Origin: Clostridiales bacterium
GTDB lineage: Bacteria; Bacillota; Clostridia; Christensenellales; Borkfalkiaceae
Assembly (NCBI GenBank): GCA_015055735.1
Contig: SVHP01000011.1
Coordinates: forward strand, 1-37,418
Reading direction: 5' to 3'
Length of the DNA stretch: 37,418 bases
The notes under the pieces are model-generated. The model ran no database searches. It saw nothing but the letters and a program-made list of their open reading frames with translations, and had not been told where the DNA came from. Every line of letters starts with the position of its first letter. Positions within the stretch are counted from its first letter, which is position 1. A program made the translations under genes and the position numbers. Positions 15,929 to 23,223 of the stretch are shown piece by piece.

Positions 15929-16732
15929 TTATTTAGACTGTAAAAGTTTTTTGATTACGAAAAGTTGAAATCGCCTTGGTAAAAAGTTTAGAAGTTTTAA
16001 CAATCGGTTTCTGTTTATACTATACACGTACTTTGGCTTTTTAGCTTTTAATACTTTTTTAACCTTTTTTGCAATCTTTATAGGTGATATATTTTTAGAC
16101 TCTACCGAATTTACTATTTTGCTAAATTTATTAGTATTATCTTTATAAAGTTTTGTTTTTTCGCACAGTTTATCCATGGACGATATCGATTGATTTAATA
16201 GTCCCGTCTTAACAGCGCCAGGTCTTATCACCGAAACGTCTATCCCTAAAAGTTGAAGTTCCATTTTTAAAGAAAATGCGTATTTTTCTATGGTTGACTT
16301 TGTAATTGCGTAAATTCCCGTAAACGGCAACGGGGCTAATGGCGCAAGTTCGCTAGAAGTCATAATTATTCTACTTCCCTTTTTAAGTAGTGGCAAAAAG
16401 GTTTTATTTATTCTATAAATACTAAATACGTTTATATCAAAAATACGCATAAACTCTTGCTCTTCCATTTCCACAAGCGAATCCATTTGGTAAATGCCTG
16501 CAAAATGAACTATCGCATAAATATTATCTATTTTTTTGCTCACCGTTTCATAGACTTTATTAATTTCTTCAGTTTTAGTTAAATCTACTTGATAATAAGT
16601 AATAGGCAAATTTTCAATTTGGCTTTGCTCTTTAGCATCAAGCCCTATTACTTGGTATCCGTTATCTAATAGAAGTTTTGTGGTTGCTTTTCCCATACCG
16701 CCTAAAACCCCAGTTATTAAAACAGTTTTCAT
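15929..16732 (-). CDS. Short-chain dehydrogenase/reductase (classical SDR)
   Basis: NAD(P)-dependent oxidoreductase of 267 residues. It has the cofactor motif TGVLGGMG at 7-14, an Asp after strand 3 (D50), and NVF at 101-103. The catalytic residues are in TSS at 125-127 and YAITK with Tyr141 and Lys145. All four catalytic elements of classical SDRs are present. The C-terminal 60 residues are very basic, with a KKVKKVLKAKKPKYVY stretch, as in the membrane-associated SDRs related to 3-ketoacyl or sphingoid-base reductases. The substrate is unknown. It lies downstream of the MaoC gene on the same strand but a terminator separates them, so co-transcription is uncertain. The ribosome site is AGGTGA before the ATG. 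Confidence 0.9.
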   Translation of the reverse strand: MKTVLITGVLGGMGKATTKLLLDNGYQVIGLDAKEQSQIENLPITYYQVDLTKTEEINKVYETVSKKIDNIYAIVHFAGIYQMDSLVEMEEQEFMRIFDINVFSIYRINKTFLPLLKKGSRIIMTSSELAPLAPLPFTGIYAITKSTIEKYAFSLKMELQLLGIDVSVIRPGAVKTGLLNQSISSMDKLCEKTKLYKDNTNKFSKIVNSVESKNISPIKIAKKVKKVLKAKKPKYVYSINRNRLLKLLNFLPRRFQLFVIKKLLQSK

Positions 16733-16800
16733 TATTCACCTAAAAAAGTTAAACGCTAAATCTATTTTAGCACTTTCCCTTAGTTTTTTCAAGGTATTTA

Positions 16801-16846
16801 CAAAAAAACAACGGCTAGCACACAAATTAGTCGCTAAACCGTCGTT
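16801..16846 (-). terminator. Terminator of the MaoC/ACT-MBL operon
   Basis: Minus-strand hairpin of about 12 bp (16845-16833 with 16819-16808, G-U and one bulge), followed by seven U residues. It lies six bases after the MaoC stop codon. Confidence 0.8.
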
Positions 16847-16851
16847 AATAT

Positions 16852-17286
16852 TTAATCTTTAGTTTTCTTTTTTACAATTGCTTCTGTTATATCGGTTAAA
16901 ACCAACTCGCCGTTTTGATTATAAGCTGAAATACTAAGTTCTACTATGCCGTTTTTTGCATTTCTTTCGGTTAATTTTGTCACTACGGCTTTTGAAGTTA
17001 AAATATCATCAGCAAACACCGGCTTAAACCACTCTATTTTTGTGGATTTTCCTGCAAGAAGTTCTTCGCCAAAGATATCAACCTTTAGATATTCTGCCCA
17101 AACTGCCATAAAGGACATTACACCAGGCGCAATGAGTTTCTTAAACGGCGTTTTACTCGCATACTCTTCGTCGGTATGTAGTGGAATATTGTCGTAAGAA
17201 TAAGCAAAATCCAGCATTTTATCCTTTTCAATTTTTGCAGGGGCAATTTCTATGGTTACCCCAAGTTTTATATCGTCAAAATACAT
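16852..17286 (-). CDS. MaoC-like (R)-specific enoyl-CoA hydratase
   Basis: A single hot-dog-fold hydratase of 144 residues. The MaoC/PhaJ active-site Asp and His are seen as Asp32 and His37 in YSYDNIPLHTDEEYA, followed by the conserved Gly after FKKLIAPG. It hydrates trans-2-enoyl-CoA to (R)-3-hydroxyacyl-CoA, or the ACP equivalent, in the cytoplasm. Length and domain content are normal for the single-domain type. It begins 13 bases after the ACT-MBL gene with AAGGGAA as ribosome site, so the two form one transcription unit. With the acyl-CoA synthetase further upstream it suggests acyl-CoA metabolism. The acyl chain length cannot be inferred. Confidence 0.9.
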   Translation of the reverse strand: MYFDDIKLGVTIEIAPAKIEKDKMLDFAYSYDNIPLHTDEEYASKTPFKKLIAPGVMSFMAVWAEYLKVDIFGEELLAGKSTKIEWFKPVFADDILTSKAVVTKLTERNAKNGIVELSISAYNQNGELVLTDITEAIVKKKTKD

Positions 17287-17299
17287 AAAATTCCCTTCT

Positions 17300-18739
17300 C
17301 TACTTTACTGTTTGTGGACAATATACTTTCTTTTGTCCATGTCCACCGAATATACTCCATTCCCCAACCCCCAATCTTTGCAAAAACGCATAACGCTCTT
17401 TTTGACACAGTTTAGGATCGGTATCGACCGAAGTCATAAGTATTGGCGCATATTGATTGTATTCGGCTTGCTTTTTAGTTAAATCGGTAAGGTTTATAAA
17501 CACGTCGCCCGTAAAAGCAACCTTATGTTCAAAATCTATCAACAGTATTTCGCCCGACAAATGTCCACCTTTACCTTCGTAAACTTCAAAATTTAGTTCA
17601 CCTACACTATAAAAGCCTATTTGTTCTATCGGAGCCGTCAACGTTGATTTATTCCACAACGGACAAAGCCTAGCCTTTTCAACTTTTTCATACTCGGTTA
17701 AAGTTTTACAAATGTTAACGTAAGGCAAGTGCAAATTATTACTTTCTCTAAAACCAAGTTTATTATCCACTTCAGCGCTTAAACATTCGGCACTTCTTTG
17801 ACTTAATATAATCTCGTCAAACTCGTTTACAAGTCCACAATGGTCAACGTCGGCGTGAGTTATAATAAGTCTTTCGGTCTTGCTCTTAAAGTCGGGAATT
17901 AACGAGTTTATTATTTTTAGCATTTGGTCTTTATAGCAAGCGTATCCCGAATCAACGAATATCCTTTGACCGTCGCTTTCAACAATGGCAGTATTGCTAC
18001 CACAATCAGGCTCTATTAGTATAATTCTAGTTTTTTCAGTTATAAAATGCTCGGTTATTCTCGGCTTAAAGTTTTCGCCCTTACACTCTTGTAAAAGTTC
18101 GGCAAACTTGCTTATGCTATCAAAAGTTTTGTATGGCGAAAGTCCTTGTTCGTCAAGCGTTTGCATTGCTAAATTTACGTTAACTAGCAGTTCTTCTTTT
18201 TTCTTTTGGGTTAAGTTCATCATCTTAACCAAACCATCAACGTAGGTATTATAAAAAATACTATTATCGTAAACCTTTTCGGTATCGTTATAATTTATAA
18301 TTTCAACTTGGCAAAGTTTTTCAGCTTGGGTTAAAAATTCGTTTAATCCGTTTAAGTCTTTGACGTTTAATCCCATTTTAAACTGTTGATATCCACTTCC
18401 ATTTTCTTGCGAACTTATGTATGAGATATTAAGGTTAAATTTACTTATTAACTCTAAAACGTTAGTTACACTACCAGGTTTATCTTCCAAACGGAATTGT
18501 ATCAAAATTATTTTACTACTTTCTTCCCCGTTTGAAAGATACCCGATTTCTCGTAGCTTTACGTTAGCCTTTTCTAAATTCTCTTCTTGCCCGTCCACTT
18601 CGATAAACAGCGTATGCGAATCCACTGCCTTGTTATAACTTACCCTAGTAATGTTAATTCCTAGTTCGGAAAAACACTTGCTCGCCTTTAAGAAAGCGCC
18701 TATATGGTTGGGCATTTTAGTCACGTAAGTCTTTTTCAT
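17300..18739 (-). CDS. Tandem ACT domains fused to a metallo-beta-lactamase-fold hydrolase
   Basis: A 479-residue fusion. Residues 1-70 and 77-150 are two ACT domains: the second opens ILIQFRLEDKPGSVTNVLELISK, and the first, YVTKMPNHIGAFLKASKCFSE, is more divergent. A helical linker (150-235) leads to a metallo-beta-lactamase fold with HADVDH at 295-300 (variant of HxHxDH, Asp at the second ligand), the GGHLSGE His near 393 and TGDVF near 412. Hydrolysis of a thioester, phosphoester or similar bond is possible; the substrate is unknown. ACT pairs suggest allosteric control by an amino acid. No Shine-Dalgarno sequence precedes the ATG. A possible promoter ending about 13 bases upstream would make the mRNA almost leaderless. 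It is co-transcribed with maoC. Confidence 0.85.
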   Translation of the reverse strand: MKKTYVTKMPNHIGAFLKASKCFSELGINITRVSYNKAVDSHTLFIEVDGQEENLEKANVKLREIGYLSNGEESSKIILIQFRLEDKPGSVTNVLELISKFNLNISYISSQENGSGYQQFKMGLNVKDLNGLNEFLTQAEKLCQVEIINYNDTEKVYDNSIFYNTYVDGLVKMMNLTQKKKEELLVNVNLAMQTLDEQGLSPYKTFDSISKFAELLQECKGENFKPRITEHFITEKTRIILIEPDCGSNTAIVESDGQRIFVDSGYACYKDQMLKIINSLIPDFKSKTERLIITHADVDHCGLVNEFDEIILSQRSAECLSAEVDNKLGFRESNNLHLPYVNICKTLTEYEKVEKARLCPLWNKSTLTAPIEQIGFYSVGELNFEVYEGKGGHLSGEILLIDFEHKVAFTGDVFINLTDLTKKQAEYNQYAPILMTSVDTDPKLCQKERYAFLQRLGVGEWSIFGGHGQKKVYCPQTVK

Positions 18740-18752
18740 AATAGATTAAAGT

Positions 18753-18781
18753 TTTATATAATTTGTTTTCGTAATAAACAA
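18753..18781 (-). promoter_or_regulatory. Possible promoter of the ACT-MBL gene
   Basis: On the minus strand: TTGTTT (18781-18776), 17-base spacer, TATAAA (18758-18753). The -35 box is weak. The start point would fall about seven bases before the ATG at 18739. Confidence 0.35.
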
Positions 18782-18786
18782 GTTAA

Positions 18787-18886
18787 CAAGGCTCGTGCAA
18801 ACGAGCAAACTTGATAGACCTTTTGGTCATCAAGGTTGCGAGTTTTGCACAGAAACGATGTATAACGAAGATTACAATTTGTTTCT
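18787..18886. repeat. Hairpin repeat, copy A
   Basis: A 100-base unit running from CAAGGCTCG to GTTTCT that is about 96% identical to copy B 128 bases further on (differences only in the GAGC(AA/GG)CTT, ATG(T/C)ATA and ATTA(C/T)AAT spots). The centre is a long imperfect hairpin with GACC-TTTT-GGTC at its tip and GTGCAAA/TTTTGCAC at its base. Confidence 0.85.
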
Positions 18887-18914
18887 GTAAGAAACGAATT
18901 AGAAACGAATTAGG

Positions 18915-19014
18915 CAAGGCTCGTGCAAACGAGCAGGCTTGATAGACCTTTTGGTCATCAAGGTTGCGAGTTTTGCACAGAAACGATGCATAACGAAGAT
19001 TATAATTTGTTTCT
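18915..19014. repeat. Hairpin repeat, copy B (overlaps the end of the acyl-CoA synthetase gene)
   Basis: Second copy of the 100-base unit, same orientation as copy A. Its right end covers the last four codons and the stop codon of the acyl-CoA synthetase, which therefore ends inside the repeat. The related but diverged unit at 21388-21479 lies on the other side of that gene in the same orientation. Confidence 0.85.
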
Positions 19015-21267
19015 TTGGATTTTACCACTTATAGTCTTTGGCAATTCATCACGGAAAACAACCACTCTTGGATATTTGTAAGGAGCAGTATGGTCTTTAA
19101 CGTATTTTTGAATTTCCTTTTTTAATTCTTCGCTAGGTTCAGTACCTTTAGTTAAAACTATACTTGCTTTAACAACTTGACCACGAACTTCGTCAGGAAC
19201 GGCTGAAACACCACATTCTAATACGTAAGGTAATTCCATGATAACCGATTCGATTTCAAAAGGTCCGATTCTATAACCACTAGATTTGATAACGTCGTCC
19301 ACACGTCCAACGTACCAGAAATATCCGTCTTCGTCACGCCAAGCAGTATCGCCTGTGTGATAAAGTCCATCGTGCCAAGCGTCTTGAGTTTTTTCACTGT
19401 CACGATAATATTCTCTAAATAAACCACAAGGAACTTCTTTGTCCGTATGAATTACGATTTCGCCAACTTCACCTGCTGGAACGCTATTACCGTCGCTATC
19501 AACAACGTCAACGTCGTATTGTGGATTTGCTTTACCCATAGCGCCGATCTTTGGCGTAGTTCCGTAAAGGTTTGCTATCGCAAGCGTAGTTTCGGTTTGA
19601 CCAAAGCCTTCCATGATTTCTAAGCCTGTAGCTTCCTTAAACTTGTTGAAAACTTCAGGATTTAATGCTTCGCCTGCCGTAGTCATGTGGTGGATAGACG
19701 AAAGGTCAAATTTAGAAAGGTCTCCACGAATTAACATACGAAGCATAGTTGGTGGAGCGCAGAAAGTAGTTATGTTATATTCAGCAAACATAGGCAATAT
19801 ATCGTTTTCGTCAAATCTATCGAAATCGTAAACGAAAACTGCGCCTTCGCAAAGCCATTGTCCGTATAATTTACCCCAAAGCGATTTACCCCAACCTGTG
19901 TCTGAAATAGTTAAGTGAAGTCCGTCACGTTCGCAACAATGCCAATATTTTGCAGTCACGAAATGTCCTAAAGCGTAAGTGTGCTTATGCGCTGCCATTT
20001 TTGGATTGCCGGTAGTTCCCGAAGTAAAGAACATAAGAGCTGCTTCATCGCCTTGCGAACAATCTTTTGGACGGTCAAATTTACCTGAGAATAAAGCGTA
20101 TTCTTTATCGAAATCACGCCAGCCTTCTTTGTTACCCCCAACCATTAAGAGTCTTTCTACTTGTGGGCATTTTTCAGCAGCACTTTGAGCGTACTCATAA
20201 GTATCGCCGTCAGCAGTACAAACGATTGCCTTTACCCCTGCCGAATTATATCTATATTCAAAATCGTGTTCTTTAAGTTGGTTGGTTGCTGGAATTGCGA
20301 TTGCGCCTAGTTTATGAAGGGCAACCATACAGAACCAGAATTGATAATGACGTTTAAGAACGAGCATTACCTTATCCCCACGCTTAATTCCTAAAGAAGT
20401 GAAGTAGTTTGCCACTTGGTTAGATGCACGCTTAATATCTTTAAATGTAAAACGGCGTTCAAACTTGTTTTTGTCAAGGTGAAGCATTGCAAGTTTTTCA
20501 GGATATTTATCGGCAATTTTATCAACGATATCAAAGCCGAAATTGAAAGTGTCAGTGTTTTTGAATTTTATCGATTGCAATCTTCCGTCAGCGTCCTCTT
20601 TTGTTTCAACGAACTTCTCGCAAACGAGTTTTTCGCTCGTTTTAGCGTTCATAACGCTCTTTCTAACTACAGTTTCGGTTGAATTATCGCCCGACATTAC
20701 TACTGCAACGAAAGTACAGTCTTTGCCGTCAACGGCAATCATACCGTGTGGCATAGAAGAATTATAGTAAATGCTGTCCCCTTCGCCTAAAACTTCAACG
20801 TGATCGCCTACTTGAACTTTTAGTTTACCACTTAGCACTAGGTCAAATTCTTGACCACTGTGCGTAGTTAGATGAATAGGTTTATTTTGTTGTGATGCAG
20901 AATATTCGTAAGTTACGTAATAAGGTTCTGCAAGCTTATCTTTAAATTTAGGCGCAAGGTTTGCTATATCAATGCCGTCTTCTTTAGCCGTTTCTTGACC
21001 TTGACCCTTTCTGGTAATGGTATAGGTAGAAAGTTTTGCCGAACTACCTTCAAGTAGATCTATCATTTCAACTCCAAACGCTAAAGCGCATTTATGAATA
21101 AAAGAAAAAGGAATGTCTTCTTTTCCGCTTTCATACGATATATATTGTTTTTCTGTTACGTTTGTTTTTTCAGTCATTTCATTAACGGAAAAGCCCATAA
21201 TTTCGCGCAACTCCTTAATTCTTGTTGCGACGTCCGATAACTGATTTAAAGTGTTGTTTGTGTTCAT
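19000..21267 (-). CDS. XRE-HTH/cupin-fused acyl-CoA synthetase (AMP-binding)
   Basis: A 755-residue, three-part fusion. Residues ~16-73 are an XRE-type helix-turn-helix (IKELREIMGFSVNEMTEKTN...YISYESGKE). Residues ~110-190 are a cupin (HLTTHSGQEFDLVLSGKLKVQVGD..., with PHG later). From ~240 onward there is a full ANL-family adenylating enzyme. Its P-loop reads MFFTSGTTGNPKMAAH, the A5 box GFGQTET, the A7 box YHTGDTAW, and the A10 lysine lies in PKTISGKIQR. It should activate a carboxylic acid through an acyl-AMP to acyl-CoA; the acid is unknown. The protein ends two residues after GKIQRN because the stop lies inside a repeat, about 5-15 residues earlier than usual. The ribosome site AAGGAGG is ideal. 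DNA binding would have to come from a fused enzyme, which is odd; the same arrangement occurs in other Clostridia. Confidence 0.9.
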   Translation of the reverse strand: MNTNNTLNQLSDVATRIKELREIMGFSVNEMTEKTNVTEKQYISYESGKEDIPFSFIHKCALAFGVEMIDLLEGSSAKLSTYTITRKGQGQETAKEDGIDIANLAPKFKDKLAEPYYVTYEYSASQQNKPIHLTTHSGQEFDLVLSGKLKVQVGDHVEVLGEGDSIYYNSSMPHGMIAVDGKDCTFVAVVMSGDNSTETVVRKSVMNAKTSEKLVCEKFVETKEDADGRLQSIKFKNTDTFNFGFDIVDKIADKYPEKLAMLHLDKNKFERRFTFKDIKRASNQVANYFTSLGIKRGDKVMLVLKRHYQFWFCMVALHKLGAIAIPATNQLKEHDFEYRYNSAGVKAIVCTADGDTYEYAQSAAEKCPQVERLLMVGGNKEGWRDFDKEYALFSGKFDRPKDCSQGDEAALMFFTSGTTGNPKMAAHKHTYALGHFVTAKYWHCCERDGLHLTISDTGWGKSLWGKLYGQWLCEGAVFVYDFDRFDENDILPMFAEYNITTFCAPPTMLRMLIRGDLSKFDLSSIHHMTTAGEALNPEVFNKFKEATGLEIMEGFGQTETTLAIANLYGTTPKIGAMGKANPQYDVDVVDSDGNSVPAGEVGEIVIHTDKEVPCGLFREYYRDSEKTQDAWHDGLYHTGDTAWRDEDGYFWYVGRVDDVIKSSGYRIGPFEIESVIMELPYVLECGVSAVPDEVRGQVVKASIVLTKGTEPSEELKKEIQKYVKDHTAPYKYPRVVVFRDELPKTISGKIQRNKL

Positions 21268-21328
21268 GGTGTTAAACCTCCTTAAAAATTTTTATATAAT
21301 ATTATTTTTTATTTAAATTAGTGGTATT

Positions 21329-21479
21329 TTAACGCAGTATTGCGAAGTTTATAATGCCAAATTTTTGTTTGTTAGAAACAAGCAAGACAAGGCTCGCGAC
21401 GCATTTTGGATGAAATAAACCTTGTTGGTTATTGAAGTCAAAATGCAAAGCAGTTAACGCAGTATTGCGAAGTTTATAA
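21329..21479. repeat. Hairpin repeat, copy C with a duplicated 26-base end
   Basis: An identical 26-base segment (TTAACGCAGTATTGCGAAGT plus TTATAA) occurs at 21329-21354 and 21454-21479, 125 bases apart. The second copy ends a unit (21388-21479) that begins CAAGGCTCG like copies A and B and has the same plan: a central hairpin with ACC-TTGTT-GGT at its tip and GCATTTTG/CAAAATGC at its base. Identity to A/B is roughly 60% by eye. It abuts the T-box terminator tail. Confidence 0.75.
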
Positions 21480-21480
21480 C

Positions 21481-21521
21481 AAACAAAAACCCGTCTCAAA
21501 GTTTTTTTACTTTGAGACGGG
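21481..21521 (-). terminator. T-box leader terminator
   Basis: A 13-bp perfect stem (21521-21509 with 21502-21490), six-base loop, then UUUUUGUUU on the minus strand. It is the expression platform of the T-box and can also serve as a plain terminator. Confidence 0.9.
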
Positions 21522-21768
21522 TATAATTTCTATACTCGCGGTACCACTCAAATTACGGATAATATCCGTCACTTACCGAGCTCTAACAAGCCCTTTGCCT
21601 TTACGCAGCAATACGGAAGGAATCTACTAAACAAATGTTTTTCGGTCCTTCGACTCAGGGGTGATAGGTCATTGGAAAGATCCACCGTTGCCTTGCACCA
21701 TACGGCAACTCTCTGAAGGTTTTTTCAATCCGACCGTCCTCTTCATAGTCGTTCGTGATATTAAATTT
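21522..21768 (-). promoter_or_regulatory. T-box riboswitch leader
   Basis: The minus-strand RNA has all the main T-box elements in order. These are a kink-turn pair GGA/ATGA at the base of stem I, the AGAG distal bulge, a GGTGCAAGG terminal loop, the antiterminator core GAGTGGTACCGCG (12 of 14 with the AGGGTGGNACCGCG consensus) and the terminator. The bulge reads TGGT, so it would pair with a tRNA ending ACCA (discriminator A). The most consistent specifier triplet is ATC (21681-21679), meaning isoleucine; TTC (phenylalanine) three bases downstream is an alternative. The next gene on this strand is the acyl-CoA synthetase, 220 bases beyond the terminator. Confidence 0.9.
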
Positions 21769-21774
21769 AGATTT

Positions 21775-21803
21775 ATTTTACTCTTTGAAAATTGTTTTGT
21801 CAA
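21775..21803 (-). promoter_or_regulatory. Promoter of the T-box leader
   Basis: On the minus strand: TTGACA (21803-21798), 17-base spacer, TAAAAT (21780-21775). An inverted repeat (AAATTGT/ACAATTT) overlaps the -35 box. It starts transcription at about 21768, just after the Dabb gene ends. Confidence 0.8.
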
Positions 21804-21869
21804 CAATTTTTACAAACTTTTTTAAAAAATTTAATTTTTTTATTTTAAGCCAACAACCAATTTATTATT

Positions 21870-22154
21870 TTAGATTTCAAAATCAACGGCAACGCTTGCA
21901 GTTCTCACTTTGTGCATATGAGTTTTAACAACGTCTACGTGGTAAGGGTGATTTTGATATTCTTCTAACGCTTTCATATCGTCAACAACTACCGACAAAT
22001 ACAAATCGTAAGATCTTTCAGAATGTAAAATATCCACGCCTACTTGTATATCCTTTAACATAGGCACGTTATCTTTCATTGAAAGTAAAATTTCTTTGGC
22101 TTTATTTACATCTTCTCCGTCTTTTAATTTAAAGCAAACTATATGTTTAATCAT
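21870..22154 (-). CDS. Dabb (stress-responsive alpha/beta-barrel) family protein
   Basis: A 94-residue single-domain protein of the Dabb superfamily (dimeric alpha-beta barrel, ferredoxin-like). It opens with MIKHIVCFKLKDG and has YDLYLSVVVDDMKALEEYQNHPYHVDVV near 49-76, the usual strand plus HP-x-H pattern of this family. Such proteins are small dimers; some are stress proteins and some are cyclases or oxygenases, so no activity can be given. It lies 17 bases after the tsaD end on the same strand, with AGGAG as ribosome site, and is the last gene of the metK-secA-prfB run. Confidence 0.88.
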   Translation of the reverse strand: MIKHIVCFKLKDGEDVNKAKEILLSMKDNVPMLKDIQVGVDILHSERSYDLYLSVVVDDMKALEEYQNHPYHVDVVKTHMHKVRTASVAVDFEI

Positions 22155-22171
22155 AATTAACTCCTATAAAA

Positions 22172-23223
22172 TTATTCAAGTGGCACTACTGCAAAAGCGT
22201 TTAGAGTTAGGTCGGCAAAGTTTTTCTTTTTATATTGCAAATATCCTTCTGCACCTATCATTGCGCCGTTATCAGTGCAATAACGCTTTTCTGGTAAAAC
22301 TAGTTTTATTCCATTTTCTTTAGTAGCATCGATAAGGGCTTGTCTTAAATAACCGTAGCACCAACTCCACCCGAAACGCAAATAATATGGTAACCGAAGT
22401 TTTTAGTGGCTTTTATTGCCTTTTCCACCAAAACGTCTATTGCCGAGTGTTGAAAACTGTTTGCAACGTCAGCCTTATTGATTTCAATACCTCTTTCCTT
22501 TTGGTTATGAACGTAATTTATAACGGCCGTTTTTAATCCACTGTAAGAAAAATCAAACTCGCCACCATCGTAATTTTTTAGCATTTTTGGAAGAGCGATA
22601 ATGTTTTGACCTTCTTTTGCTAATCTTTCAACGTTTGGTCCCCCTGGATAACTTAAGCCTAGAACTCTAGCGACCTTATCAAAGGCTTCGCCTACCGCAT
22701 CGTCTAAAGTCGAACCTAAAACTTCTATATTATAATAGTCTTTAACTGCAATTATTGCCGTATGCCCACCACTTGCGAGTATGGTTATAAACGGTGGTTG
22801 CAAGCTTTTGTCGGCTAGATAAGAGGCTGCGATATGCCCCCTAATATGACTTACGGGAACTAATGGTTTTTGGCAAGCGAAAGCAAGTGATTTAGCAAAC
22901 GACACACCGACTAATAACGCCCCTAACAAACCAGCGCCCTTAGTTACTGCAAACGCATCGATATCGTCAAGGGTTAAATTTGCTTTTTCTAACGCCCTTT
23001 CAGTTGCCGTTAAAATTGCAGTGGTGTGCGTTCTAGACGCTATCTCTGGAACCACCCCACCAAACTTTGCATGTTCGGTTGCCGAACTGATAATTTCGTC
23101 GGCTAGAATTTCCCTACCGTTTTTTATTATAGCAACTGCCGTTTCATCGCAAGAAGTTTCTATACCCATTATTATTGGGTTTTCTTTTATTGGTAATTTA
23201 GATATTTTTTCAAAGTACGTCAT
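22172..23223 (-). pseudogene. tsaD: tRNA N6-threonylcarbamoyladenosine transferase TsaD, interrupted by a one-base frameshift
   Basis: TsaD transfers threonylcarbamoyl to A37 of ANN-decoding tRNAs and is essential in most bacteria. The first part (23223 to about 22357) carries IASRTH, the metal-binding HIRGH (His126, His130) and ASGGHT, and runs to VSGGVGA. There the frame breaks: in the original frame it ends ATVI-stop, while the frame one base over continues without gap as GYLRQALIDATKENGIKLVLP...AVVPLE to 22172. Adding one A near 22356 (GCT-AC to GCT-AAC) restores ANGYLRQ and a normal 350-residue protein. Everything else is intact, so a sequencing or assembly error is as likely as real loss. 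The start overlaps the prfB stop (ATGA). Confidence 0.88.

Noticed and set aside
18783-19028. An open reading frame of 81 codons on the minus strand
   Set aside because: It lies entirely in the tandem 100-base repeats and its translation repeats itself in two frames. It is a product of the repeat, not a gene.
21329-21479. Integron attC site, because the unit contains GTTAAC and a hairpin
   Set aside because: No integrase and no consistent RYYYAAC/GTRRRY core pair at unit ends; copies A and B lack the motif.
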